Notes: a model not told the origin generated them from the letters alone. Counted from the first letter of the stretch, positions 35,087 through 45,396 are shown. The stretch is 64,000 bases of DNA from Thiocapsa rosea (GCF_003634315.1 NZ_RBXL01000001.1:4754501-4818500), one strand, 5' to 3'. Numbers and translations are program-made.

Positions 35087-35425
35087 TCACCAGCGCCGCG
35101 CCAACCAATCGAAGGCGCTCACGGAGGGGCGCTCAAGAGCATGTCGGCGTGCCTCGCGATCTTGCGGGCAACGCCGGATCTCGGTCTTCCCGCTCCATAA
35201 ATACAACGCAGCTTGGTAGGGCAAACCGCATCTGTCTCGACGCGCGACTTTCCCGGCAGGGCGAAGGATCGACGCAGCCACGAGCCAAGCCACCGCGCCC
35301 CGGGCCCGCATCTCGGAGACCCCGAGCCCGCGCGCGATGTCGTGTGTTGTGAAGGCCCCGACCGGGAATCGACGCCGAACCAGATCAAGCACGTCCTCGC
35401 GACGGAGGGGGGTCTGCTGCTGCAT
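35087..35425 (-). CDS. Winged-helix-like small protein
   Basis: 112 residues: LRREDVLDLVRRRFPVGAFT, THDIARGLGVSEMRARGAVA, WLVAASILRPAGKVARRDRC, a plausible winged helix-turn-helix, then a basic C-terminal part. It may be a regulator of the downstream small genes. It is the first gene of the left part of the island's leftward operon. Confidence 0.68.
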   Translation of the reverse strand: MQQQTPLRREDVLDLVRRRFPVGAFTTHDIARGLGVSEMRARGAVAWLVAASILRPAGKVARRDRCGLPYQAALYLWSGKTEIRRCPQDREARRHALERPSVSAFDWLARRW

Positions 35426-35835
35426 AGCGGGGCTCCTGTAGATTCCAGCATTCCTAACATCGTACCGCCCTAAGTGGAAGCAATCGGCGAGGTTGGAGCG
35501 TGCGCGAGATCAATCAAAAACGGGAGGTGTGAGGTCATAATCCGTGTCCGTGTCCGTGTCCGTGTCCGTGTCCGTGTCCGTGTCCGTGTCCGTGCGAGCA
35601 GCCGAAACATAATCGTGCGGGATCAGCCAGGGCCTTACCTGACGTTCCCGCTAGTCCACGCAAACAACACTAACGCCTGAGGTTCCGCAAGGACACCGCA
35701 GCCGCTTGGCCGTCGAAGTGTGGTTTCCCTTGCGCTAAAGCTCAGGCTAACCCGCGGCGTGCAACCGACCTGCCCCCGCTGATGGGCAGCGCCCTGGAAT
35801 AAGGTGACGGAGAACGAGGGAGCGAGACTACTCAG
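35426..35835 (+). other. Intergenic space with microsatellite, upstream of cargo genes
   Basis: 410 bp between divergent units. It contains nine tandem TCCGTG hexamers (35541-35594) and otherwise no gene. The last 80 bp include GAGAACGAGGGAGCGAG before the J-domain gene. Confidence 0.6.
35541..35594 (+). repeat. Hexanucleotide microsatellite (TCCGTG)9
   Basis: Nine uninterrupted TCCGTG units. It is non-coding as far as I can see and lies between the divergent winged-helix gene and the J-domain gene, so copy number could affect promoter spacing. Confidence 0.95.
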
Positions 35836-36636
35836 ATGTCGGGAATCAAAACACACTACGATAACCTCAAAGTGGCGCGTAATGCTCCACCAGAGGTTAT
35901 TCGCTCGGCATATAAAGCTTTGTCGTCTAAGTATCACCCGGACAAGAACCCAGGGAATCCGACGGCAGAGCGGATCATGAAATTGGTTAATCGGGCTTAT
36001 GAAGTCCTTTCGGATCCAGTAAAGCGAAGGCAACATGATATCTGGATTGAGCGGATGGAGCGCGTGGAAGTGGCGAACCTGCAAATGGGAATAGAATCCG
36101 AAGGAACACGAAGAAAAAAGAGCGGGCCGCGATACCTGGAGCGCATAATCAAGAGCATTGGATCAAGTTTATGGGATATCCTCCGAGTTCTGGCTTTCAC
36201 GTTTAAGCTCATAATTATTATTGCTGTGTTTGCGGGTATCATTAATTATTCAATCACTTGGCTAATAGCTCCTGACGAATCCCCTGTGCGAGAGATCGAT
36301 GCCGCAGAATCTTCTTCTGAGGGATCGATCAATAATGGGGTTTGGTGCGCACCTGCGCCATCTCCTCAAGCTACGGCAACGACGGAACCGGATTTCCGGC
36401 TGGCGCCGAACGGATTTCCTTGGCCAGCCAAGGCAGGATACTTAGAGGGTTATGAAATTCTCAATAGAGCAGGGCTATCAAGCATCACAATCGACAACAG
36501 CAGGAATGGCGCCGATGTATTCGTGAAACTCGTTGTTTGCGATGACAGAAAACTTAAAGTGGCGCGGCAGTTATTTATCCCGGCTTATGGAGTCTTTACT
36601 CTGGACCGCGTGACCGCGGGAGCATATGACATACGC

Positions 36637-38507
36637 GGCCTTGATCATCGGTTGGTCCAAAACCGCGTGTTTCGGTAGGCGATCAAGCATCCTGAAGGAG
36701 TGGCAGGAGCGCCGGGGAGGCGTACCCTTGGAAGTGCAAACTGACCGAGGGAAACGCCGTTGTCCGATGCTCCTGCCTGTGTCGACTCTAGTGCAGATCG
36801 ACGCCCCACGCCAATCCACGATCGCTTGGATCGCGCCAAGCACCTGCATGCGGTGGCGCAAGCCCAGCAGGATGGGCAGAGTCAACGCGCGGCGGTCAGC
36901 GGCGCCGGCGTGGCGCGCAGCACCCTGCGTCACTGGAACGCGTCCCCTGCGCCATCGGCGCCGGCGGCGCTGTCGGCCTTCGTCGAGACGCCCGAGGGCG
37001 TGGTGTGGCTGCGCCGGATCCTGGTTGCCGCGCACTGGAGCATCGGCGAGCAGGGCGGCGCGGGCGTGCGCGTGGTCTGCGATTTTCTCGAGCGCAGTGG
37101 GCTGTCGGCATTCATCGGCGCCTCCTACGGTGCGCAGCAGGCGTTCCATGCCGGCTTGGAGGAGCAGATCGTCACCGCCGCCACCGAACTGCGCGGGACG
37201 CTGGCCCAAGCCATGCCCCATCGCACACTGAGCATCGCCGAAGATGAGACGTGGAAAGACGGCATGCGTTTGGTGGGCATCGATGCGGTCTCGAACTTCA
37301 TCCTGCTCGAGCACAGGAGCGATGAGCGCTCGGCGGCGGCCTGGACACGGGCGCTCGAGGGTGGACTCGAGGGGCTGAATGTCACGGTGGTGCAAGGCAC
37401 CAGCGATGAGGCCAAGGGGCTGTTGGCGCATGTCGAGCGTGATCTGGGCGCACACCATGCCACGGACCTGTTTCATCTGCAGCATGAGGTCAGCCAGGCG
37501 ATGAGTCTGTCGCTGAAGCGCGCCGAGCAACAGGCCGAGACGGCGGAGACCGAGGCGAAGGCGCGCTGGCAAGACGAATGCGCCGCCGAGCAGGCCTATC
37601 ATCGGCGCCGCCACGGCCCCGGGCGCCCGCCGGCGTTCGCCGCGCGCATCGACGAGGCGCTGAGCGCTTACGTCCAAGCCAGCCTTGCGCGCGAGCAGGC
37701 CCACGCGCACCGCGCCGAGGCCAAAGCCCTGATCGGTGCGTTCAGCGAGGTCGATCATCCCTACGAGATCCAACAGGGACAGGCGCAAACCCCCGAGCAG
37801 TTGGAGGCGCGTCTGGGAACGCTGTTTGCGCGCCTGGAGGCGATCGCCGAGGAAGCGGATCTTTCCGAGCGTCTCTGCGCACATCTGGCCAAGGCGAAGC
37901 GCCTGACTCAAAGCCTCGTCGCCACGCTGACCTTCTTCTTCATGATGGTCAACACCCGGGTGCAGGCGCTGGACCTGGCATCGGCCATCGAGCAGGCGAT
38001 GCTCGACGATCTGATCCCGGCGCTTTATCTGGAGCGCGTCGCCGCACGCAGCACCCGCGCCGAGCCCCGTCATCGACTCCGAGCACTGAGTGCGCAGCGT
38101 CTCGCCCCGCTGAGGCAGCCCTCGCACCCGATCCAGTCGCTGGATCCGCAGACCCGTCACCATCTCGAGCAGGTCGCCGGGGAGTGTGCCGATCTGTTCC
38201 AGCGCAGCAGCTCCTGTGTCGAGGGACGCAACGGCTTCCTCGCGCTCTATCAGCACGGGCATCACCGACTCAGTCCGCGCAAGCAGCAGGTCTTGACCGC
38301 CCTGCACAACTTTGCGATCAAGCGGCCCGACGGCACCACGGCCGCCGAGCGCTTCTTCGCTCAACCCCACCCATCCTTGTTCGAGCAGGTGCTCGAGCGC
38401 ATGCCCTGGCCCGCCCGACCGGCCCGACGACGACCGCGCCCGGCAAGGCAGCCTTACCTCGTTCCTGTGGCGGCTTAGCAACAGTGGACCAATCGATGAT
38501 CAAGGCC
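36637..38507 (+). mobile_element. Insertion sequence copy 1 (1871 bp)
   Basis: The ends are inverted repeats GGCCTTGATCATCG...GGTCCA and their near-complement; the outer 23 bp match at 22 positions. It is flanked by the 8-bp target duplication ACATACGC (36629-36636 and 38508-38515). It encodes one transposase. Confidence 0.93.
36760..38478 (+). CDS. Transposase, DUF6399-like, copy 1
   Basis: 572 residues. The N-terminal helix-turn-helix-like part (GQSQRAAVSGAGVARSTLRH) precedes an RNase H-type core with DETWKDGMRLVGIDAVSNF and DLFHLQHEVSQAM, a long coiled insertion, and the terminal SSCVEGRNGFLALYQHGHHR with the catalytic Glu. I believe this is the DUF6399 transposase family. It differs from copy 3 by one residue (LASAIEQ against LAPAIEQ). 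The start is the first ATG-like codon after the left inverted repeat. Confidence 0.88.
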   Translation: MSDAPACVDSSADRRPTPIHDRLDRAKHLHAVAQAQQDGQSQRAAVSGAGVARSTLRHWNASPAPSAPAALSAFVETPEGVVWLRRILVAAHWSIGEQGGAGVRVVCDFLERSGLSAFIGASYGAQQAFHAGLEEQIVTAATELRGTLAQAMPHRTLSIAEDETWKDGMRLVGIDAVSNFILLEHRSDERSAAAWTRALEGGLEGLNVTVVQGTSDEAKGLLAHVERDLGAHHATDLFHLQHEVSQAMSLSLKRAEQQAETAETEAKARWQDECAAEQAYHRRRHGPGRPPAFAARIDEALSAYVQASLAREQAHAHRAEAKALIGAFSEVDHPYEIQQGQAQTPEQLEARLGTLFARLEAIAEEADLSERLCAHLAKAKRLTQSLVATLTFFFMMVNTRVQALDLASAIEQAMLDDLIPALYLERVAARSTRAEPRHRLRALSAQRLAPLRQPSHPIQSLDPQTRHHLEQVAGECADLFQRSSSCVEGRNGFLALYQHGHHRLSPRKQQVLTALHNFAIKRPDGTTAAERFFAQPHPSLFEQVLERMPWPARPARRRPRPARQPYLVPVAA

Positions 38508-38722
38508 ACATACGCTATCGCGATCTCAGCAATGGCGGTTTATATCGCTCCGAAGACTTTACGGTTCAAGAGTACAGTGCGGACGGAAGCGTGCACTATG
38601 CCGTTCTGACGATAACGATTTACAAGGTGGAAGATGGCAATATGGACACTTATCCCTTAACCGAAGAGGGATTCTTGTAATCAGCTATTGCATGCCGACG
38701 CCGAGACTTATTGGGGTGAAAT

Positions 38723-39112
38723 ATGTCACGAGGCCAGAAATTTGTTATCTTGGGATGGGTCTGTTTTTTGATGTTTCAGATGGCGTATCCGCCGTTTCAC
38801 CGAATAAGCGACGGCAAAGATACTCTTTTGGGTTACAAGTTCTTGGCGAGTTCGATGACGCCATCGGACAGGTATGACCGAAGTAACGACCACTATATCG
38901 CGAATATAGACGCCAACCTGCTGTTTGTTCAGATGGTCGGCTCGACGCTTGTTTTTCTGGGCTTCTTTATGTTGCTTCATCCCGGCAACGAAAGGGATGG
39001 ATCAAGCGGGCGAGGAGAGCCTGCTCATTCAGGAAGCGGGCAAAGCAACAAGCAGTCCGAAGAGTTTTTTGACGTCGGCGATGATGGGAACCCTTACAGG
39101 AATGTCAGGTAG
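38723..39112 (+). CDS. Small membrane protein, cargo
   Basis: 129 residues with two hydrophobic helices (FVILGWVCFLMFQMAY and LLFVQMVGSTLVFLGFFMLL) and a polar, Gly/Ser/Glu-rich C-terminus (HSGSGQSNKQSEEFF). It follows the J-domain gene by 42 bp on the same strand, so the two probably formed a cargo pair. Not recognised. The DNA is less GC-rich than the leftward operon. Confidence 0.68.
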   Translation: MSRGQKFVILGWVCFLMFQMAYPPFHRISDGKDTLLGYKFLASSMTPSDRYDRSNDHYIANIDANLLFVQMVGSTLVFLGFFMLLHPGNERDGSSGRGEPAHSGSGQSNKQSEEFFDVGDDGNPYRNVR

Positions 39113-39175
39113 CCCGCAGCCTTGCGGGCCTGATAACCGGGGTCGATGTAGGTCTCGTCGAACATTGCACTCACC

Positions 39176-39355
39176 TCAATGCCACGTCGGCAGCGAAGCC
39201 GAGCCGCGGACGATCTCCAGCCATTCGGCTTTCGCCTGCAAGGTGCGCTCGAGCTGTCGGACCTGAGCCTGAAGCTCGGCGATCTCCCGACGCAGGGCCG
39301 CGACCTCTTGTGTGTCCCACGGGCGCGGGGTTGTGGTGTCGGGGGTCATGGTCAT
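39176..39355 (-). CDS. Small coiled-coil island protein
   Basis: 59 residues from the ATG at 39355 (MTMTPDTTTPRPWDTQEVAA, LRREIAELQAQVRQLERTLQ, AKAEWLEIVRG). It is mostly one coiled coil. The start overlaps the stop of the gene upstream (ATGA). Function unknown. Confidence 0.65.
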   Translation of the reverse strand: MTMTPDTTTPRPWDTQEVAALRREIAELQAQVRQLERTLQAKAEWLEIVRGSASLPTWH

Positions 39356-40056
39356 AGCGTCGGGATCTCGGTTGATTTCGGCTCGAAGTGCTCGCAGCGA
39401 ACATCGGCATCTGGCCAAGGCCAACAGGCACCGGGTCTGCGACTCGTAGGCGATGCCGTGAGACATTGGCCCATCCCGCCCTCGGGATTGATCGGGCTCG
39501 GTGCCCAATGCCCGCAGCGAGCACACACGGCGCCCGTAGCAGATGTAGCAACCGTAGCCGTAGCAATCGCCTCTGGCGCCGGGTCGTAGGTCGCGATCCC
39601 GAGCCGCACGGCCTCGGCGTAGATCTGCTTCAGTCGCTCGGGCTTCGCTGCGAGCCCGTCAATCCACTCTTGGCCGATGCCGGTGTCCGTCTCGCCCCAT
39701 TGGCGCAGCAGGGCATAGGCGAGGGCCATGTCATCGGGGCGCAGGGCAGCGCCGGGCGCGGGCTCGGGCTCCACCAGGGCGCCGGGGTAGTCGGCCCGGA
39801 TCTCGGCGAGGGTTGCCGGTGGCGTGCGCGACAGGCTGAAGACCTCGCCCTCGGGTGTGGTGACGAGCCAGGCGCGGGGTGGCGTGCTTTCGGCGTTCGG
39901 TGGGTTTGCTACGGCTACACTTGCTACGTTTGCTACGCTTCGGACCTCAACGCGCGGTTGAGCCCTTGCATTCGCTCCATGTGTAGCAGGTGTAGCAACT
40001 GTAGCCGTAGCAACTCGCCGAAAGCTCGGTTTTTGGATCAGGGCCGCGATGCTCAT
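39352..40056 (-). CDS. Island protein with C-terminal Cys cluster
   Basis: 234 residues from the ATG at 40056, overlapping the stop of the DUF3987 gene (ATGA). The N-terminal part is Ala/Val-rich and low in order. The middle has LVTTPEGEVFSLSRTPPATL, AEIRADYPGALVEPEP. The C-terminal part has a zinc-like cluster CARCGHWAP...GQCLT...GACWPWP...RCEHFEP that is common in integrative-element proteins next to replication genes. No assigned function. Confidence 0.75.
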   Translation of the reverse strand: MSIAALIQKPSFRRVATATVATPATHGANARAQPRVEVRSVANVASVAVANPPNAESTPPRAWLVTTPEGEVFSLSRTPPATLAEIRADYPGALVEPEPAPGAALRPDDMALAYALLRQWGETDTGIGQEWIDGLAAKPERLKQIYAEAVRLGIATYDPAPEAIATATVATSATGAVCARCGHWAPSPINPEGGMGQCLTASPTSRRPGACWPWPDADVRCEHFEPKSTEIPTL

Positions 40057-41248
40057 GATTCGGCCTCGCAAAGCGCCGGATTGAGCGTCAGGGCAATCTT
40101 CCTGCCGTCCTTCTCGACCCGGAGTCGATCCATCTCGACCAGTTCGCCGATTGCGGTATCCAGGCGCGCCCCGTCTCTCAGTGGGCCATGTTGCCGGACG
40201 TGCCGCTTACCGACCGTGTTGCTGCGGTGGCGCCGGCAATGCTCGATCAGCCATGCGTCCAGCTTCGCCGCGTCCACCAGCTCGGACGGTAGGGCCAGCT
40301 CGCCGAAGAAGCGCCGGGCCTCGGTCAGGTGCCATGCCGCGATTCGGCTTGCTCCCTCGAAGGCGTCCAGACTGATGGGGCCGATACCGCCCTCGAAGAC
40401 ATGGAACAGTGCGGCGATCCGAACCGCGTTGTCCGCGCACTTACTGGCCACGTCCCGCACGTCGTACAGCTCGCCGCTTGGGCGCAGTTCGGCCTCGATC
40501 GCATCGGTGAACTCGACCCATGCGGCCTTTGCGTCGGGTGCCAGCGTGAGCATGACGGGCTCAAGCGTCCCGTCCTCGGTGATCGAAACAGGTTGCTCAA
40601 GGATGTCGGTCAGGCGCCGATTGAATGCCTCCAGGTGCGGCCATTGATCCGGGGCCTCGGTGAACAGGCGGTAGCCCTGAGTTGATTCCGGCCAAGAGAA
40701 CAAGAACCGTGCGAGGAACCCTGTACCGCGGGCTAGCCCGCCCGATCGCTCGAAGAAGCTGCGGAGCGTCGGCTCTTGGATCTGAAGCGCGACCGTGAGC
40801 CTGACGCCACGCATGACGAACGACTCGGTTGTCTTCCGGCCTACGGGCAGCTCGCCGCCGTCCCACGCGATGTTCAGCAGTGCGAGGTTGCGCATGATGC
40901 TGTCCTTGCCCATGCCGTGCGCCCCGAAGATTACGCCGGCCTCGCTCGAAATCACGCCGGATGATGGCCAGAGCTTCGCCAGACTCCACGCCAGGCTCTC
41001 GGGGGTCTCGTCGCCCAACAGCAGCCTCGGGATACGCGGGGGCTCCGGTATGCTCTCTTCCAGCCGCTCCATCTCGGCGTCCAGTTCATCGGTAGGCTTG
41101 GCCTTCTTGGCTGCGTCCCGAGTAGCGGCTAGAACGCCTTCCTGCTTGGCCTTCCATGACGCCATGTTCGCGTTGTAGCGTTTCAGCTCGGGTTTCGCGG
41201 TCTCGGATGCGCGGGCCTGGAACTCGCGAAGCGCGGATGTGAAGAACG

Positions 41249-43119
41249 GGCCTTGATCATCGATTGGTCCACTGTTGCTAAGCCGCCACAGGAACGAGGT
41301 AAGGCTGCCTTGCCGGGCGCGGTCGTCGTCGGGCCGGTCGGGCGGGCCAGGGCATGCGCTCGAGCACCTGCTCGAACAAGGATGGGTGGGGTTGAGCGAA
41401 GAAGCGCTCGGCGGCCGTGGTGCCGTCGGGCCGCTTGATCGCAAAGTTGTGCAGGGCGGTCAAGACCTGCTGCTTGCGCGGGCTGAGTCGGTGATGCCCA
41501 TGCTGATAGAGCGCGAGGAAGCCGTTGCGTCCCTCGACACAGGAGCTGCTGCGCTGGAACAGATCGGCACACTCCCCGGCGACCTGCTCGAGATGGTGAC
41601 GGGTCTGCGGATCCAGCGACTGGATCGGGTGCGAGGGCTGCCTCAGCGGGGCGAGACGCTGCGCACTCAGTGCCCGGAGTCGATGACGGGGCTCGGCGCG
41701 GGTGCTGCGTGCGGCGACGCGCTCCAGATAAAGCGCCGGGATCAGGTCGTCGAGCATCGCCTGCTCGATGGCCGGTGCCAAGTCCAGCGCCTGCACCCGG
41801 GTGTTGACCATCATGAAGAAGAAGGTCAGCGTGGCGACGAGGCTTTGAGTCAGGCGCTTCGCCTTGGCCAGATGTGCGCAGAGACGCTCGGAAAGATCCG
41901 CTTCCTCGGCGATCGCCTCCAGGCGAGCAAACAGCGTTCCCAGACGCGCCTCCAACTGCTCGGGGGTTTGCGCCTGTCCCTGTTGGATCTCGTAGGGATG
42001 GTCGACCTCGCTGAACGCACCGATCAGGGCTTTGGCCTCGGCGCGGTGCGCGTGGGCCTGCTCGCGCGCAAGGCTGGCTTGGACGTAAGCGCTCAGCGCC
42101 TCGTCGATGCGCGCGGCGAACGCCGGCGGGCGCCCGGGGCCGTGGCGGCGCCGATGATAGGCCTGCTCGGCGGCGCATTCGTCTTGCCAGCGCGCCTTCG
42201 CCTCGGCCTCCGCCGTCTCGGCCTGTTGCTCGGCGCGCTTCAGCGACAGACTCATCGCCTGGCTGACCGCATGCTGCAGATGAAACAGGTCTGTGGAATG
42301 ATGCGCGCCCAGATCACGCTCGACATGCGCCAACAGCCCCTTGGCCTCATCGCTGGTGCCTTGCACCACCGTGACATTCAGCCCCTCGAGTCCACCCTCG
42401 AGCGCCCGTGTCCAGGCCGCCGCCGAGCGCTCATCGCTCCTGTGCTCGAGCAGGATGAAGTTCGAGACCGCATCGATGCCCACCAAACGCATGCCGTCTT
42501 TCCACGTCTCATCTTCGGCGATGCTCAGTGTGCGATGGGGCATGGCTTGGGCCAGCGTCCCGCGCAGTTCGGTGGCGGCGGTGACGATCTGCTCCTCCAA
42601 GCCGGCATGGAACGCCTGCTGCGCACCGTAGGAGGCGCCGATGAATGCCGACAGCCCACTGCGCTCGAGAAAATCGCAGACCACGCGCACGCCCGCGCCG
42701 CCCTGCTCGCCGATGCTCCAGTGCGCGGCAACCAGGATCCGGCGCAGCCACACCACGCCTTCGGGCGTCTCGACGAAGGCCGACAGCGCCGACGGCGCCG
42801 ATGGCGCAGGGGGCGCGCTCCAGTGACGCAGGGTGCTGCGCGCCACGCCGGCGCCGCTGACCGCCGCGCGTTGACTCTGCCCATCCTGCCGGGCTTGCGC
42901 CACCGCATGCCGATGCTTGGCGCGATCCAAGCGATCGTGGATTGGCGTGGGGCGTCGATCTGCACTAGAGTCGACACAGGCAGGAGCATCGGACAACGGC
43001 GTTTCCCTCGGTCAGTTTGCACTTCCAAGGGTACGCCTCCCCGGCGCTCCTGCCACTCCTTCAGGGTGCTTGATCGCCTACCGAAACACGCGGTTTTGGA
43101 CCAACCGATGATCAAGGCC
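41249..43119 (-). mobile_element. Insertion sequence copy 2 (1871 bp)
   Basis: Same ends as copy 1 but inverted. The target duplication GAAGAACG lies at 41241-41248 and 43120-43127. It interrupts the DUF3987 gene, transposase in the same direction as the gene. Confidence 0.93.
41278..42996 (-). CDS. Transposase, DUF6399-like, copy 2
   Basis: 572 residues with the same domains and catalytic motifs as copy 1. Differences are few (AKHRHAVAQARQ, HWSAPPAPSAPSAL, HHSTDLFHLQHAVS, AETAEAEAKA), so this is the most diverged of the three copies but presumably active in length and motifs. Confidence 0.88.
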   Translation of the reverse strand: MSDAPACVDSSADRRPTPIHDRLDRAKHRHAVAQARQDGQSQRAAVSGAGVARSTLRHWSAPPAPSAPSALSAFVETPEGVVWLRRILVAAHWSIGEQGGAGVRVVCDFLERSGLSAFIGASYGAQQAFHAGLEEQIVTAATELRGTLAQAMPHRTLSIAEDETWKDGMRLVGIDAVSNFILLEHRSDERSAAAWTRALEGGLEGLNVTVVQGTSDEAKGLLAHVERDLGAHHSTDLFHLQHAVSQAMSLSLKRAEQQAETAEAEAKARWQDECAAEQAYHRRRHGPGRPPAFAARIDEALSAYVQASLAREQAHAHRAEAKALIGAFSEVDHPYEIQQGQAQTPEQLEARLGTLFARLEAIAEEADLSERLCAHLAKAKRLTQSLVATLTFFFMMVNTRVQALDLAPAIEQAMLDDLIPALYLERVAARSTRAEPRHRLRALSAQRLAPLRQPSHPIQSLDPQTRHHLEQVAGECADLFQRSSSCVEGRNGFLALYQHGHHRLSPRKQQVLTALHNFAIKRPDGTTAAERFFAQPHPSLFEQVLERMPWPARPARRRPRPARQPYLVPVAA

Positions 43120-44885
43120 GAAGAACGCATCGACGGTGGTCTTTCGTTCGCCGGAATCAGCGATGGTCATCTGATAGAGCGACACGGGGCCGGACAGCTT
43201 CTCGGCTCGGCGAACGTCATAGTGGGCCTGCATCGCCAACGACAGCGCCGACAGCGAGCTCGATGCAACCATCGGCAGCGGCGCCTTCACGAATCCGTGA
43301 ACCTCGTTGACGGCAGCCAGAACCGTAGCAGGCAGCGCGTCCAGCGGGTACGGCTCCGAGTCCACTTTGACGGTGATCGGCTGAGGTTCCGGCCAAGGTG
43401 GCGTGATCCGCTCCAACAGTTCGCGCGCGGCCTCGCCCGAAACCTTGAGTGCCGCAACGCTCTCTGCCCACTGCCGCGCATGGCGCCCAAAGTCATCCGG
43501 GCCGGCCGTCTCCTTGTCGCCGGTGTCCTTGCTGAATCGGGTGTCGATCTGAGCGTCGGCACGCTCGATGAACTCCGCGGCCGTCTGCGATTGCCAGCCG
43601 AGCGAGCACCACGGACCCGAGTTATCGCCGATACCGATCCGCACGCGGAGCCGATCGAACGGCTTGCCGGTCTTTGGGTTGGTCCGATCGCTCTCGAATT
43701 GCTCGCGTGCCGGTGGGAGCGCCTTGCCGGTCCGCCAGCTCCAGGCGATCAGTTGCTCGGCTTCGACCTGGGTGAGCTTGCGCGAGGTGTGCTCGGGCTC
43801 GGCAGGCGCCTTCCTCTCGCTGGACACGCCGACGAACCGCGCCCGCTCGGCGATGCGCTCGGGCGTCCAGCCTTCGGCCAAGGCATCAGCCGCGTCCCAT
43901 CCTTCGTCCAGCGACTCGGCCAGGCTCGACAGGTCCAAGACCTCGACCGACAGCGCGCCGGCAGCCAAGGCGAGAGTGGCGGCCTCGCGTGCGAAGGCGC
44001 TACCCGGCTCGTCGGCGTCGGGCCAGATCCGCAGCACGCGACCGGACAGCGGCGTCCAGTTGGTTTTCGTTGGCGACTTCGCTCCCATCATCGAAGCGAT
44101 GTGGACGGACTCAGGCAGCAGGGCGCCCGCAGCGTCCGCGGCCTTCTCGCCCTCAGCCAGAATGACCGGTGCGTCGGGGCGAGCCGCGAGCCGGTCCAGC
44201 CCGTAGAGCGGTCGCGGCTGGGCAGGGGCCTTCCAGAACCAACCCTCCGCGGTGCGGGTGATCGGGCGAAACTCCTTGTCGGGGTTGCCCTCCTTATCCG
44301 TCGTCTCGAAACGCAGCACGGCACAGAGCACGCTGCCGGATGCGTCCATGTAGTCCCATGACTTCGACACTGCTCCGAGCGTCGGATGAATCGTCGGGCG
44401 GGTCGCCATCGGGCGCTGCGTGCGCTTCGGCGCCGGGGTCGGGCCTTGCGGAATCGGCGCCGTGCCAATCCATTCGGCCAGGGTGCGCGCGGCCTCGGCC
44501 TGACTAGTGCCATCCAGGTAGGCGACGAGCGCAACCAGGTCGCCCTTGTCGCCGGTGGCGAAGTCGGACCAAAGGCCGGTTGTCAGGCTCACGGAGAACG
44601 AGCCGGGATTCTTGTCGGCCCGAGTCGGATTGCGCGAGACCCATTCCGAGCCCTTCCGCTTGCCGTCCGGTAGCCATCGGCGACAGATCGCCTCGGCCGA
44701 AGACAGCGCGCGTGCGGCGGTGTCCTTGATGTCGATGCGCGGGGGCTCGGGCGCCCGGACCTCGAAGCCCTCCAGGTTACCGCGCGGGGGCGCCGGCTCG
44801 GCCTCGTTCGCCGCGCTCGGCATCTGCACCCGCATGGATGCAGCGACTTCGGGCGGGAATTGATTCAGGTCGATTGCGGCGGAGC

Positions 44886-45026
44886 TCATGCGGACACCTC
44901 CGTAGCATGGCACGGCGAGCTAACCGCCGTGCTATACTTCGTCTCGCCAATCGGTTGTTTGTCTTGCTGTTTTGCGCCTTGGCCGCTCCTCACGGTCGAG
45001 GCGTTTTCATTTGTGGACAGTGCCAT
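44886..45026 (-). CDS. Small leader-like island protein
   Basis: 46 residues: MALSTNENASTVRSGQGAKQ, QDKQPIGETKYSTAVSSPCH, ATEVSA. The stop (TCCGCATGA) overlaps the start of the DUF3987 gene, so it is probably coupled to it. Too short for domain calls, but the 4-bp overlap argues for a real gene. Confidence 0.55.
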   Translation of the reverse strand: MALSTNENASTVRSGQGAKQQDKQPIGETKYSTAVSSPCHATEVSA

Positions 45027-45119
45027 CGGTAGATCCTCGGGGATGTCGATGCCGGGGGCACTCTTGCGCCTGGGGCGGTGGGTTGGTTCATGGGTTGCGG
45101 GTCCGGTCAGTGGTGCGGG

Positions 45120-45383
45120 TCATTCGTCGCCGTCTTCGGTCGCAAACTCGATCGACTCCCGGAGCTTCGACGCGGATGCGTCAATCAATGCGAGCACCGC
45201 ATCAATGCGTCCCGGATGCCACGTCGCCGGCCAATTGCCGTTGTGGTCGAGCGATTGCTCGGTCATGACATCGCGAAGCATTGCCGTGGTCGTGCCGATT
45301 GCGGCGGCCGTGTCGGTCAATTCGTCGGAATGGGCGAGGATGATTTGCCCGCAGCGTTCGGGGGTGCGTTCGTTGGGTTTCAT
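45120..45383 (-). CDS. Small island protein, unknown function
   Basis: 87 residues from the ATG at 45383 (MKPNERTPERCGQIILAHSD, ELTDTAAAIGTTTAMLRDVM, TEQSLDHNG, WHPGRIDAVLALIDASASKL). Mostly helical. It lies 13 bp after the HTH-like gene and 93 bp before the leader-like gene. No known family. Confidence 0.65.
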   Translation of the reverse strand: MKPNERTPERCGQIILAHSDELTDTAAAIGTTTAMLRDVMTEQSLDHNGNWPATWHPGRIDAVLALIDASASKLRESIEFATEDGDE

Positions 45384-45396
45384 GGTTGGCACATCC

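Larger units (their letters stand above)
35836..38680 (+). pseudogene. J-domain transmembrane protein, split by an insertion sequence
   Basis: Residues 1-70 are a J domain (MSGIKTHYDNLKVARNAPPE, ALSSKYHPDKNPGNPTAERI with the HPD motif). A transmembrane helix follows at about 117-140 (LAFTFKLIIIIAVFAGIINY), then an outside domain of about 170 residues. The 1871-bp IS at 36637-38507 cuts it after AYDIR. Removing IS and one 8-bp duplication (ACATACGC) restores AYDIRYRDLSNGGLYRSEDF through to LTEEGFL at 38680, about 322 residues. The insert-bearing product ends GLDHRLVQNRVFR instead. Confidence 0.85.
40053..44889 (-). pseudogene. DUF3987/primase-type replication protein split by an insertion sequence
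   Basis: The ATG at 44889 has GGAGGTG upstream. The N-terminal part (44889-43120) has a primase-like CHC2-less fold (DKNPGSFSVSLTTGLWSDFA, TGDKGDLVALVAYLDG), a TOPRIM-like PVILAEGEKAADAAG, and DUF3987 sequence to TVDAFF. The C-terminal part (41248-40053) continues TSALREFQARASETAKPELK, VIFGAHGMGKDSIMRNLALL (Walker-like), GFLARFLFSWPESTQG. Excising the IS and one GAAGAACG restores one frame of about 985 residues. It would be the element's replication initiator/helicase; as found it is broken. Confidence 0.85.

Noticed and set aside
35541-35594. Tandem TCCGTG units considered as an origin iteron array
   Set aside because: Perfect hexamers without intervening sequence are microsatellite-like; no replication initiator site or A+T-rich region adjoins.
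36571-38481. Minus-strand 636-codon frame opposite the transposase of copy 1 (and its equivalent at 45796-47667)
   Set aside because: The plus-strand frame carries the transposase motifs. The reverse frame is repeated only because the IS is repeated.
41275-44361. Plus-strand frame of 1028 codons
   Set aside because: It runs antisense through IS copy 2 and the DUF3987 gene; both are real on the minus strand.
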